Shown: piece after piece, positions 38,952 to 48,514 of the stretch
Position numbering within the stretch: position 1 is the first letter of the stretch
How the letters are laid out: each line of letters begins with the position of its first letter
Assembly (NCBI GenBank): GCA_037143335.1
Contig: JBAWZA010000013.1
Coordinates: forward strand, 1-64,000
Origin: PALSA-1296 sp037143335
Lineage (GTDB): Bacteria > Bacteroidota > Ignavibacteria > Palsa-1295
Length of the DNA: 64,000 nucleotides
Direction of reading: 5' to 3'
Notes under the pieces: model-generated
Database searches by the model: none
What the model saw: only the letters and a program-made list of their open reading frames with translations
What the model was told of the DNA's origin: nothing
Program-made: the position numbers and the translations under genes

Positions 38952-41391
38952 CGTTGAAACTTCTCCCTGATCTGAATTTCAGAAAAAACAATGCAATAAT
39001 GAATAACGAAATGCTTACCAAACTCACTTGCACGCCAGCTTTGTAAATTGGTGGATCAAAAATGAAAACGATGTTTGATTCACCCGCTTTTAATGGCACA
39101 CCCCTCATGCAATAATTTGTTTCGTAAATTTTCGTCTCAACTCCGTTCACTCTGCACATCCAACCTGGATAATATGTGTCGGTAAGGACGAGGACGCATG
39201 GAGAAGAGTTTGTAGCGTGTAACGAAATTTCGTTATCAGAGGCATGCACGATCTGCACATCGTCAGCGCCCGCAGTCAAGACATTTCCATACGTAGGTGC
39301 ATCGCTAACATTGAATAATGCAGTTGAACCATCGAAGCGATCATCAAGTAAGTTCTGCAATACTGAGCTGTCGTTCGGTAACACTTTTGTTTGGTAGCAA
39401 AGATAAGCTCGCGGTTTGCAAAACATATTCTCGTAGATCGTCATCCCATCAGACGTAAACTCTCGTCGTAGATATGTTGTATCTACTGGGTGTTTATTGA
39501 TGAGGATATGCTTCACATTCATTAACCCTAATAACCTTAGATTCACTGTGTCTGGTCTTGAATGAGCATCTGAGACAAGTAGCATCGAACGATTGGTTAT
39601 GCTTTCATAACCATGATAATCAAATATGTCATAAACGTTCGAAGCATTTGATGTGAAGAGATATGGGTCACTCTTTAAATCGCGCCAAGTTGAATACTTG
39701 CTATGTGTAGTATCACGTTGTAGGAAATCTGTGATTTCATTCTTCGGATAAATCGGAAATTGTTTCTGATCAATTGCAGGCAACCAGCCTGATGTAAATG
39801 CGATTAATTCAGCTGAAGTCGTGACGCCGAGAATAAGGAGTAATTTTGACCGAGTTAATTTCTCTCGCTTGAAGAGATTTAGTGAAAGTAGCGAGATGAA
39901 TGCTCCCAAAAGTGGAACCCACAGCATAATTGAGAATGAAGAATAATATTGAAGCGTCTTTTCAACCCGTCCGAGCATCCACGATTCATTATCTGTTCCA
40001 AAAGCAGAACTTGCAATGCCGGGCGCAATCAGCAACGTTAGTTTCTTCTGTGCAAGATCATGATTCATTGATAAAAATATCCAAATACCGACGACTGCGA
40101 TCACCAGCGCGTCGAATGAATATTGTAGGATGCGAAAATACTTTGTAAACCAAGTTGAGTTAAAAGATTCGCGTAAGAGCGATTCTAATGTTGCAGCTCC
40201 GATAACTGCGAACGCGAACGAAGCAACAATAAAAAAGCGGTGATAAAGAAAAGCGAAAAGTGGAGTTGCAATTGGCAGTAACACCCCACAAGCCGCAATA
40301 ACAATAAATGGGCGAACAGTTTTATTCTTCCAGAGATAGAAGCATCCGAAGAGTGCAAACACAATCGGAATGAAACCAATAGCGCCGTTAAAATACATGA
40401 CATCAAGCCCGACAATTTTGCGAAGGTTATATGACTGCGCACTTCCTGGCAGTCCTGGGAGTGCAAAGGTGATGAGAAACATTGGTATCGAGATCAGTCG
40501 CTGAATCAGTGTGTAGTCAACCCCTGCGTACGAAGCATTAAACCTTCCGCCATGGAAGAGTGCATGAAAAAATAATTCAAGACTCGGAAACCACATGATC
40601 GCTGAGAGTGCGAAGGCGGCAACTCCGATAAATGCGACTGATCGTAATCGTACAAGGAATGCGGGCTTAGCTCCAGCATTCGGATACATCAAAAAGATGA
40701 TTACGAGTATGAATGCTGCATAGAATGCTGTTTGGAATGTACCTCCAAAAAAAAGTAGAGCGAGGAAGAGAGAAGCGTGAAGCAAATCAGAAAATCGTTT
40801 GTGTGAAAAATATCTCATGCTCATCAACACGACAAACGGCATCCAACACATCGCTGCAAGAATGGAGCGATTATGCGCGGTCGTGATAAAGAGGCCATTG
40901 AGCATGTAGCCAACCGAGAAAATAAAATTTACTCCGCGCGATACGCCGACGAATCGGAGCAAATAAATCATCCCGATACCCGCAATAAGCAATTCAAGAA
41001 TTGTTTGCCAATGGATTACCGTAACTGGATCAAACCAGAGGAGCAAGATATTGAGGGGATCAAAATTATTTGCTAATGATTCGGCATACTGTGGATAGCC
41101 GCCCAAAATGTGAGGATTCCAGTACGCTAGCTCCCCGTTACGTAGTCCCTGTTGAGTGAGTAATTTATAAGGATAAGTCTGCGCAAGTCCATCGAAGATA
41201 TAATGATTTTGTACTTGGGGAGGAGTAAATTCCGATTTGTACGGAGCAGTGAGCGTATCAAAAAGATCGGAAGGAAGAAATGTTTTATCTCCAAAAATAT
41301 ATGGAAAGAAAGCAATGCCAAGAACAACCACCAAAGCGGCATGAAGCCACCAAACCTTATACCGTTGGAATTGAAGGGCAGAGCTGATCAC
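38929..41391 (-). CDS. YfhO-like membrane glycosyltransferase, copy 1
   Basis: 820 residues, GTG start overlapping the biotin carboxylase stop by 4 bases (GTGA). It parallels the next gene along its length: FLPSDLFDTLTAPY, NHYIFDGLAQTYPYKLL, YWNPHILGGYPQYAESLANN and YYPGWMCRVNGVETKIYETNY. Multi-spanning GT-C type protein with an outer C-terminal domain, probably transferring a lipid-linked sugar to a surface polymer, lipid or protein. Its fusion into an operon with biotin carboxylase, mutS2 and cvpA appears to be positional rather than functional. Confidence 0.88.
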   Translation of the reverse strand: MISSALQFQRYKVWWLHAALVVVLGIAFFPYIFGDKTFLPSDLFDTLTAPYKSEFTPPQVQNHYIFDGLAQTYPYKLLTQQGLRNGELAYWNPHILGGYPQYAESLANNFDPLNILLLWFDPVTVIHWQTILELLIAGIGMIYLLRFVGVSRGVNFIFSVGYMLNGLFITTAHNRSILAAMCWMPFVVLMSMRYFSHKRFSDLLHASLFLALLFFGGTFQTAFYAAFILVIIFLMYPNAGAKPAFLVRLRSVAFIGVAAFALSAIMWFPSLELFFHALFHGGRFNASYAGVDYTLIQRLISIPMFLITFALPGLPGSAQSYNLRKIVGLDVMYFNGAIGFIPIVFALFGCFYLWKNKTVRPFIVIAACGVLLPIATPLFAFLYHRFFIVASFAFAVIGAATLESLLRESFNSTWFTKYFRILQYSFDALVIAVVGIWIFLSMNHDLAQKKLTLLIAPGIASSAFGTDNESWMLGRVEKTLQYYSSFSIMLWVPLLGAFISLLSLNLFKREKLTRSKLLLILGVTTSAELIAFTSGWLPAIDQKQFPIYPKNEITDFLQRDTTHSKYSTWRDLKSDPYLFTSNASNVYDIFDYHGYESITNRSMLLVSDAHSRPDTVNLRLLGLMNVKHILINKHPVDTTYLRREFTSDGMTIYENMFCKPRAYLCYQTKVLPNDSSVLQNLLDDRFDGSTALFNVSDAPTYGNVLTAGADDVQIVHASDNEISLHATNSSPCVLVLTDTYYPGWMCRVNGVETKIYETNYCMRGVPLKAGESNIVFIFDPPIYKAGVQVSLVSISLFIIALFFLKFRSGRSFNGDKKRSE

Positions 41392-42854
41392 GATTTTTCC
41401 GAACCAACAAAAAGTATTCGCTCTTTTTTAGCCGCAATAAATTTGCCGACATTGAGAAATGCCGGAGTTGCATTGTTCATGTGTTGTTCATAAAGCGAGT
41501 TCTTTATCTCGGAAGTAAATTCTTCCTCAACAAACTTTGTCGAGAGTCTTCCTTCCGTGAAAGTATTATTATCCATCACAAAACTTGCGAATGGAATAGT
41601 GGTTGAAACACCGACGATTCGCATTTCACCAAGAGCACGTTTCATCTTTGCGATTGCATGTTCACGATTGTTATCCCAAACAACTAACTTCGCAAGTAAT
41701 GAATCGTAGTAGCCCGATACTTCAAGCCCAGCGAAGAGTGCGCTATCGTTGCGAACGAAAGCTCCACCTGAATGTCTGACAAATGAAACAGTGCCGAGAC
41801 TCGGCAGAAAATCATTCCATACATCTTCCGCTTGGATGCGAACTTCGATGGAGTGACCGCGCGAGACAATATCTTTCTGCTTCATCCGAAGTGCATTGCC
41901 TTCGGCGATACTGAATTGCTCGCGTACCAAATCTAAGCCCGTACAGAATTCTGTAACTGGATGCTCAACTTGCAATCTGGTATTGACTTCGAGAAAATAA
42001 AACTTACCACTCTCATCAACCAAGAACTCTACTGTGCCAGCGCCTTCATATTTCGCTTCTCGGATGAGCGAGACAGCGGCTTCGCCCATTTCCTTGCGCA
42101 TTGCATCCGTTAAGACTACCGAAGGCGATTCTTCGACAAGTTTTTGATTTCGTCGTTGTACAGAGCACTCACGCTCACCAAGATGAATAATATTTCCCCT
42201 TGAATCTGCGAGGATTTGGAATTCGATATGTCGCGGACGAGTGATATATTTTTCGATATATACACGATCATCATTGAATGAACTCAGTGCTTCGCTCTTT
42301 GCGCGGAGCAATGCTTCTTCAATTCCACTTTCAGATTCCACGATTCGCATTCCCTTGCCTCCGCCACCAGCGGCGGCTTTGAGCATGACCGGATATCCGA
42401 TCTGTGCGGCAATGTTCTTTGCTTCGGAAGCATCTTTGAGTGCCTTTGTTGTTCCTCCTGGAGTCGGGACACCGAGTTTCTTTGCGAGCGTTCGGGCCTT
42501 TGTCTTATCACCAAGGAGATCAATGGCTTCAGGCGTGGGACCGATAAATTTTATTCCCGCATTCTGACATGCTTCAGAAAAATGTGCATTCTCCGACAAA
42601 AATCCATAGCCTGGATGGACTGCGTCTGCCCCAGTTTTTTTTGCAATTGCAAGAATTTGTTCACTGTCAAGGTATGATTCTTTCGGTGTATTTCCAGCAA
42701 GTTTGTATGTGTGACTCGCTGCGCGTGCATAGAGCGCTGTTGCATCATGTGGCGAAGCAACAGCTATGCTTTGGTAGCCACATTCATGCGCAGAGCGAAT
42801 CACGCGAAGCGCGATCTCGGAACGGTTCGCAATAAGTATTTTTTTAAATTGCAT
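41388..42854 (-). CDS. Biotin carboxylase (AccC-type)
   Basis: 488 residues. N-terminal FKKILIANRSEIALRVIRSA, HPGYGFLSEN (80-89), ATP-grasp Gly loop GGGGKGM (163-169) and catalytic EVNTRLQVEHPVTE are all visible. The enzyme carboxylates biotin on a carrier protein using ATP and bicarbonate. It could serve acetyl-CoA carboxylase or a propionyl/methylcrotonyl-type carboxylase. No biotin carrier or carboxyltransferase gene lies beside it, so the pathway is open. It starts 2 bases after the mutS2 stop and overlaps the following YfhO-like gene. Confidence 0.94.
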   Translation of the reverse strand: MQFKKILIANRSEIALRVIRSAHECGYQSIAVASPHDATALYARAASHTYKLAGNTPKESYLDSEQILAIAKKTGADAVHPGYGFLSENAHFSEACQNAGIKFIGPTPEAIDLLGDKTKARTLAKKLGVPTPGGTTKALKDASEAKNIAAQIGYPVMLKAAAGGGGKGMRIVESESGIEEALLRAKSEALSSFNDDRVYIEKYITRPRHIEFQILADSRGNIIHLGERECSVQRRNQKLVEESPSVVLTDAMRKEMGEAAVSLIREAKYEGAGTVEFLVDESGKFYFLEVNTRLQVEHPVTEFCTGLDLVREQFSIAEGNALRMKQKDIVSRGHSIEVRIQAEDVWNDFLPSLGTVSFVRHSGGAFVRNDSALFAGLEVSGYYDSLLAKLVVWDNNREHAIAKMKRALGEMRIVGVSTTIPFASFVMDNNTFTEGRLSTKFVEEEFTSEIKNSLYEQHMNNATPAFLNVGKFIAAKKERILFVGSEKS

Positions 42855-42856
42855 CT

Positions 42857-45343
42857 TTATTTCAACTCTACAATTGTTACTCCCATTCCACCATCTGTGC
42901 GATCAGCAAATTTAAATGTTGCGACATCTGGATTATTCTTCAGCGATTGCTGAATTCTCCGCCCAAGAGCGCCAGAGCCTGTGCCGTGCAATATCTCTAC
43001 CTTCGCTGCACCACGAGCAACCGCGGTAGCGAGAAATTTTTCGACTTCAACGACTCCTTCATCGCCGTATTTGCCGCGAAGATCAATGCGAGGAGAGAAC
43101 GCATCCTCGAAGAATGTGCCGAATTGCTTAATCTTCCGATCTTCAATTCGCGCTTCGGCATTCGAGATGACTTCGAGTTGGTCAAACTTTGCCTTCATCT
43201 TCATCATGCCGAACGCAACTTCAACTTCATTTCCCTTTATGCTCACCACTTCGCCAACTTGCGTAGGATTTGATCGGAGCTTTACCTTTGCTCCCATCTT
43301 AAACTCTTCGTGCGGTTCAATCGTCGGCGCATTTACTGTTTTATTCTCCGCGACTTCTTTCTCGATGCTCTTAAGTTCTTCTCGTTGTTTTATGCGAAGC
43401 GCGGAAAGCTCGGCTTGTTTCTCGACGGTGCGATCACCGCCTGAAGCCGCTTCGCGGGCTTCGCGAATGGCGCGTTCAACGAAGCTGTTAGCTCTCGAGA
43501 GAAGTGCATCTGCTTCGTTGGATGCCGCAGAGAGAATGCTTTTTTTCTGAGTCGATAATTCTTCCGCTAATCTTTCGTACTCTATTCGTTCAATGCGTGA
43601 ACGCCCAAGTTCTTTTTCAATCTCTGCTTTTTTTGCAGCAAGCTCTTGCTCTTTAGTATGAAGCGAATGAAGCAGTTCATCGAGTCGTGATGATTTACCG
43701 CCACTTAATTCTCTGGCATGGGTAATTATGCGCTTTGGCAATTCATATCGCTCGGCAATATCGAAAGCATGTGATGACCCAGGAATACCCATCCGGAATC
43801 TATAGGTCGGCTTCAAATCTTCTTGACTGAATTCCATCGAGCCATTGATTGCACCTGCATAGGTTTCTCCAAATGCGGCAAGTCTGCCGAAGTGAGTGGT
43901 AGCTATTGTGAAGCCACAATTTTTTGTCAGATGCTCCAAGATACTCTCCGCCAAAGCTCCGCCTTCTTCGGGTGCTGTGCCAGAGCCGATTTCATCGAGC
44001 AATACTACGCTATACTCATTCGCTTGCTCTAAAATATCTTTGAGCGAACGAATGTGTGAGCTAAAAGTCGAGAGATCATCAGCGATGGATTGCGAATCCC
44101 CGATGTCCACGTAGAGTCCATCGGAAAAGGGAAGTACAGCACCAGGATTGGCAGGAATAGGCAAACCCGCATGACTCATCAAGATCAAGATGCCAACAGT
44201 TTTAAGAAGCACAGTCTTACCGCCAGCGTTTGGTCCAGTTAAAATAAGTGTGCGTTTGTCGTCATTGAGATCAAGAGAGAATGCAACAGTATTTGCTCTG
44301 CCTAATTTTGTGATGAGAAACGGATGCCGTGCTTCTCGAATTGTAATGAGATTATCCCGAACGGATTTATTTGAAGCAAGAGTTGGTGTATCCGCCTCGA
44401 TCGCGATCGCATATTTACTTTTTGCATAGATCGCTTCCAAGTGTCCGGCGATTTCAAGCGAGCGAAGAAGTTGCGGAACAGCTGAACGTAAACGGTCGGT
44501 AAGCTCTCGTAAAATTCTATCTATTTCCCGTTGCTCGGCAAACTCGAACGAGCGAATTTCATTATTGAGTTCGATTGTCTCGGTTGGCTCGATGTAGATT
44601 GTCTGGCCTGTCGCCGAGACAGTGTGGATCATACCTGCAACTTTGCGCTTATGCTCCGACTTTACAGGAATTACTGAACGACCTTCGCGTTGCGTAATAA
44701 TTTCTTCTTGCAACAAATTATCTTCGCTCAATTTCCGAATGAGTGCGGATAATTTCGTCCGTAGCCTTTCGCTTGTATTGATAATATCTTTGCGGATGCG
44801 ATGAAGTTCTGAGCTTGCGTTATCTTTTATTCCACCTGTTTCTTCGAACACCGAATCAAAAGCGAGTTCAATCAATCTATCTTCGAAAAGATGCACAGCC
44901 GATTTCCAGATTGCTTGTGAATCTTTCGACCGCTTAGCAAAAAAATCTCGAAGAAAACGCATCGCTCGGAGCGAGCGCAGTACGGGCAAGCCTTCGTCAG
45001 AATATATCGTGCTTCCAGCAATCTCAACTTTATGCAAAATCATCCGAATATCCGAGAGTCCATCAAAACTTGGCGATTCACCGAATCCGACGAGCACGCG
45101 AAGTTCGTCAACTTCGGCGAAGGAGTTGAGAATGTCCTCGCGTTTAAGCTTTGGTAGCAATTCTTTTGCAAGTGCGTACCTGCCGATGGGAGAGTGTGCA
45201 AACTGCAAATGCGCAGCGAGAATCTGATCGAACTCCAATGCCTTTGCGGCGCGCCTGAATTGACGAGGAACATCTCGGAGAAATTGCTCGCGGAGTGTTT
45301 GTGTGCTGGTGGCGAAATCGAGCTGTTCAGTTTGATCTGTCAT
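42857..45343 (-). CDS. mutS2: MutS2 ATPase/endonuclease
   Basis: 828 residues from ATG 45343 (a GTG ten codons upstream, right after cvpA, is possible). It has the MutS core without the mismatch-recognition domain, Walker A GPNAGGKTVLLKTVG (P-loop 370-377), Walker B VVLLDEIGSGTAPEEG, a long coiled coil, and a C-terminal Smr nuclease domain (IDLRGKYGDEGVVEVEKFL, ILHGTGSGALG). Relatives act on branched DNA and, in Bacillus, on collided ribosomes. It sits in an operon with cvpA, as in many bacteria. Confidence 0.95.
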   Translation of the reverse strand: MTDQTEQLDFATSTQTLREQFLRDVPRQFRRAAKALEFDQILAAHLQFAHSPIGRYALAKELLPKLKREDILNSFAEVDELRVLVGFGESPSFDGLSDIRMILHKVEIAGSTIYSDEGLPVLRSLRAMRFLRDFFAKRSKDSQAIWKSAVHLFEDRLIELAFDSVFEETGGIKDNASSELHRIRKDIINTSERLRTKLSALIRKLSEDNLLQEEIITQREGRSVIPVKSEHKRKVAGMIHTVSATGQTIYIEPTETIELNNEIRSFEFAEQREIDRILRELTDRLRSAVPQLLRSLEIAGHLEAIYAKSKYAIAIEADTPTLASNKSVRDNLITIREARHPFLITKLGRANTVAFSLDLNDDKRTLILTGPNAGGKTVLLKTVGILILMSHAGLPIPANPGAVLPFSDGLYVDIGDSQSIADDLSTFSSHIRSLKDILEQANEYSVVLLDEIGSGTAPEEGGALAESILEHLTKNCGFTIATTHFGRLAAFGETYAGAINGSMEFSQEDLKPTYRFRMGIPGSSHAFDIAERYELPKRIITHARELSGGKSSRLDELLHSLHTKEQELAAKKAEIEKELGRSRIERIEYERLAEELSTQKKSILSAASNEADALLSRANSFVERAIREAREAASGGDRTVEKQAELSALRIKQREELKSIEKEVAENKTVNAPTIEPHEEFKMGAKVKLRSNPTQVGEVVSIKGNEVEVAFGMMKMKAKFDQLEVISNAEARIEDRKIKQFGTFFEDAFSPRIDLRGKYGDEGVVEVEKFLATAVARGAAKVEILHGTGSGALGRRIQQSLKNNPDVATFKFADRTDGGMGVTIVELK

Positions 45344-45373
45344 GATAAATGTGTGGGAGTCCGATTGAATCAC

Positions 45374-45880
45374 TTAGCGCAGAGAGTCAGCAGGCATTGT
45401 CTCGAATACATCGTTCGAGAGTGAAGCCACCAGAGGCTTCAGCTGAGATACGAACATCGTGCCTGAACGCAATATGATAGGATAGGTCACGGATGCATTC
45501 GCAACTTTCGGAGAAGGCATATCAAAAATGCGTAAGAATCCGAGTAAGAGTCCCAAGACAAGAATGGTGCGGATAACAGCAAAGACGAGTCCGAGAATTT
45601 TATCCGCTCCGGCAAATATTCCGCTCTTCGGTGTGAGAAATTTCCTCAAAAACTTCCCTAATATATAGATGATTATGAAGAGCACGAAAAATCCGGTAAC
45701 TGGCTGAAGGAAAGTATTCCCGAAGCCAAGCATTTTGCCGAATGGAGTCGCGAAGGCAGTAGCGATGAGAATAGCGCCGATGAGTACAAATAAAGAAGCC
45801 AATATCCAGAGCGCACCCTTCTTCCAGCCGAGGTAAGCGGAGAGTACAATTAGTGCGACTATGAGAATATCTATCATCAT
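45374..45880 (-). CDS. CvpA family membrane protein
   Basis: 168 residues with four to five membrane helices: MIDILIVALIVLSAYLGWKKG, LWILASLFVLIGAILIATAF, VTGFFVLFIIIYILGKFLRK and VFAVIRTILVLGLLLGFL. Matches the CvpA (colicin V production) family, whose role is indirect and unclear. Its ATG overlaps the stop of the YqeY gene by 4 bases, and it lies directly upstream of mutS2, a common pairing. Confidence 0.92.
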   Translation of the reverse strand: MMIDILIVALIVLSAYLGWKKGALWILASLFVLIGAILIATAFATPFGKMLGFGNTFLQPVTGFFVLFIIIYILGKFLRKFLTPKSGIFAGADKILGLVFAVIRTILVLGLLLGFLRIFDMPSPKVANASVTYPIILRSGTMFVSQLKPLVASLSNDVFETMPADSLR

Positions 45881-46326
45881 GCCGATAATTTCATCTTAAC
45901 AATTTCTTGCACCATTTTCCCGTCAGCTTTGCCCTTGAGTTCTTTCATCAGAACTGGTATCACCTTGTTTGTGTCGGCAGGACCGGTTGCACCTGTTTCT
46001 GCTATCACTTCTGCGACGCGTTTCTCGACATCTTCGCGGCTCATTTGCTGAGGCAGATAAAATGAAATAACGTCAAGCTCCGCTTTTTCTTTATCGGCAA
46101 GCTCTGGGCGGTTATTGGTGCTAAATAGCTCCATCGCCTCGCGTCGCTTCTTCGCAGCAGTCATGAGGAGTTTCATTTCCTCGTCAGGAGTCATCTCGCG
46201 GTCCGCTCCACTTTTTTCGAAGTCGAGCACTAATGCACGAATGCTTCGGAGTGTTTCGATCTTGATTTTCTCGCCAGCTTTCATCGCCGCGGTAAGGTCG
46301 GTATTGATTTGATCTTTTAATGCCAT
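45877..46326 (-). CDS. GatB/YqeY domain-containing protein
   Basis: 149 residues typical of YqeY: LKDQINTDLTAAMKAGEKIKI at the start, YLPQQMSREDVEKRVAEVI and a C-terminal GKADGKMVQEIVKMKL. This domain resembles the tail of GatB and may touch tRNA, but its role is not fixed. It is the first gene of the long minus-strand run down to 35733. Two TAnnTTTG-like boxes (TACGTTTG, 46364-46357, and TAAATTTG, 46379-46372) lie 31 and 46 bases upstream. Confidence 0.93.
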   Translation of the reverse strand: MALKDQINTDLTAAMKAGEKIKIETLRSIRALVLDFEKSGADREMTPDEEMKLLMTAAKKRREAMELFSTNNRPELADKEKAELDVISFYLPQQMSREDVEKRVAEVIAETGATGPADTNKVIPVLMKELKGKADGKMVQEIVKMKLSA

Positions 46327-46488
46327 GCTTGAACTTGGTTAACGCCTGCGTATTATCAAACGTATTAGTTACAAATTTACGGAAGATCGGCACGAGTATT
46401 TGTAAACGGAGAATCTGTCGAAACCATTTATTACACCGCAGAGCACCCTAAAATGTAGTAAATTGCAGAAAATAGTTGATACCGAGTA

Positions 46489-47766
46489 ATGGTTTCTTCA
46501 CAAGAAAAGATGGTAGTCCTGACTGATGAGCGGAGTGACCCCGCGACCTTCGTGGCGGAGATCAAGCGTTCGACGCGCTTCGATGCCTTTGCCGTAGGCT
46601 TAGGTGGTATAGCGTTGGTAGTGCTCGTTGCCTTCATTATCAAGGACTATTCACCCTTCATCGTAGCGGCGGCATTGTTCCTCTTACTGTTTCCTTTTCG
46701 GGAATACCGAGCTGCTCGCACGATCATGTTTACTGGGGGAATACTCCTGGGGTTCTGGCTTTTCGTAACGCTTGCGAGTCTGCTATTTCCTTTTATTCTT
46801 GGATTGCTTATCGCTTATCTCTTCAATCCTGTGGTTGGATGGATAGAGGAGAAATGGAAAATCTCACGCGGATGGAGTTCGCTGGTCATAGTAGTTCTGC
46901 TCATCGGAATTGTGACGGGCTTAGCACTTATACTGATTCCTATGCTCGTCGAGCAACTGCAAGCTTTACTGGGAGTGATTTCGCAGTATATGCAAAGTTC
47001 GTCATTAACGTTCGATGAAAAGGGAATCAGAGAATTCTGCCTAAGAGTCGGTTTACCACAATCCTTTGTGGATCAATATGTCACGCATGAGATACTTCCA
47101 AAGGTGAAGGAAATAACAGGTCAGATGCCGAATATTATTATCACCATACTTGAATCAATACCAACCTATGCAACGCGAGTATTAGATCTTGTTATCATAC
47201 CTGTTGCGGCGATTTATTTCTTGAAAGATTGGAATGTGATGATTGACAGCATTCAATCGCTTATCCCGCAACGACATCGCCCTTCGTTTATTTCCACCTT
47301 CCAACGAATTGATAAAGTTCTTTATGGTTACATGCGTGGGCAATCAACGGTTGCGGTAATTATCGGCACCTTAGGTGCGATCACCTTTAGCATTATCGGA
47401 ATTCCGTATGCAATATTAATCGGTCTTGCAATCGCATTACTCGATCTCATTCCATTCATCGGCTTAATTTTTAGCATTCTGATTGTCGAGGCAGTAGTCA
47501 TGATTACCATGCCGATGAACCTGTGGAATTTGCTGTCTCCGATTATCGTCGTCGGAGCGTTGCATACATTCGAGAATTATTATTTGGGTCCGCGTATCGT
47601 CGGAAAAGGAATCAATATTCCGCCCGTACTCATCATCATGTCGCTCTTTGTCTTTAGCTTTTTTATGGGTTTCCTCGGAATGCTCATCGCTGTGCCGCTC
47701 ACAGGAATTATTATGCTCTTCGTTCGTGAATATCGTCAAGCGCTTGTTGAGCATCCTTTGATGTAA
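46489..47766 (+). CDS. AI-2E family permease (UPF0118)
   Basis: 425 residues. About 30 N-terminal polar residues are followed by about eight membrane helices. The family pattern LLIAYLFNPVVGWIEEKWK, VAAIYFLKDWN, GYMRGQSTVAVIIGTLG and FENYYLGPRIVGKGINIPPV is clear. Members transport diverse solutes such as autoinducer-2 or Na+/H+; the substrate here is unknown. rsmI begins at the base after its stop, suggesting coupled translation. Confidence 0.92.
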   Translation: MVSSQEKMVVLTDERSDPATFVAEIKRSTRFDAFAVGLGGIALVVLVAFIIKDYSPFIVAAALFLLLFPFREYRAARTIMFTGGILLGFWLFVTLASLLFPFILGLLIAYLFNPVVGWIEEKWKISRGWSSLVIVVLLIGIVTGLALILIPMLVEQLQALLGVISQYMQSSSLTFDEKGIREFCLRVGLPQSFVDQYVTHEILPKVKEITGQMPNIIITILESIPTYATRVLDLVIIPVAAIYFLKDWNVMIDSIQSLIPQRHRPSFISTFQRIDKVLYGYMRGQSTVAVIIGTLGAITFSIIGIPYAILIGLAIALLDLIPFIGLIFSILIVEAVVMITMPMNLWNLLSPIIVVGALHTFENYYLGPRIVGKGINIPPVLIIMSLFVFSFFMGFLGMLIAVPLTGIIMLFVREYRQALVEHPLM

Positions 47767-48489
47767 ATGGCGAAAGGCACACTCTACATCGTCTCTACGC
47801 CAATCGGCAATCCCGCCGATATAACTCAACGTGCAATCGAAGTGATTACTGACTGCGCAATCTTGGTCTGTGAGGAGACGAAGCCAACCAACCGATTGCT
47901 CGCTCGGCTGAAACTGCAGAAAGAGTTATTACTCTTGAATGAACACACGACCCAAGAGGCAACTGCAGAAGCTGTTCAAATACTTGAAGATGGAAAAAAT
48001 ATCGCTCTCATCTCTGATGATGGTACACCACTCGTTGCTGACCCGGGGAGTGAGTTAGTCCGAGAATGTATCGAACGAGGCATTAGTGTGGTGCCAATAC
48101 CTGGCGCGTCGAGTATTCTTGCGGCGATTGTAGCGAGCGGATTCGCACTTACCTCATTTACCTTCTGCGGATTTTTACCTCGCGATAAGCAGGAGCGAAA
48201 ATCCGTCGCTGCATCTTATAAGAATCGAAAGGAGACATTGATATTTCTTGAAGCCCCGTATAGACTCGCTCAATTATTGCAGGATATGGCAGATGGCCTT
48301 GGCAAAGAACGCAAAGCTGTGCTCGGTATGAATCTCACGGTGGAAACCGAACAATTCAAGCGCGGGACACTTGGATTGTTGCTAGAATATTTTACGGAAC
48401 ATCCGTTCAAAGGTGAGTTTGTGCTTGTGATTGAAGGTAGTGGGCATTCATTATTACCTCAGCGCAACCAACGCCATCAAAAACTATAA
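47767..48489 (+). CDS. rsmI: 16S rRNA (cytidine-1402-2'-O)-methyltransferase
   Basis: 240-residue tetrapyrrole methylase-fold enzyme that methylates the ribose of C1402 in the 16S rRNA decoding centre. Visible are LYIVSTPIGNPADITQRAI, CEETKPTNRLL, ISDDGTPLVADPGSELVR and PIPGASSILAAIVASG. Length is slightly short at the C-terminus, which is common. The start codon immediately follows the stop of the permease. A large outer membrane protein follows. Confidence 0.95.
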   Translation: MAKGTLYIVSTPIGNPADITQRAIEVITDCAILVCEETKPTNRLLARLKLQKELLLLNEHTTQEATAEAVQILEDGKNIALISDDGTPLVADPGSELVRECIERGISVVPIPGASSILAAIVASGFALTSFTFCGFLPRDKQERKSVAASYKNRKETLIFLEAPYRLAQLLQDMADGLGKERKAVLGMNLTVETEQFKRGTLGLLLEYFTEHPFKGEFVLVIEGSGHSLLPQRNQRHQKL

Positions 48490-48514
48490 ACTTCATGCTT
48501 CTTGTTTGCTCAAG

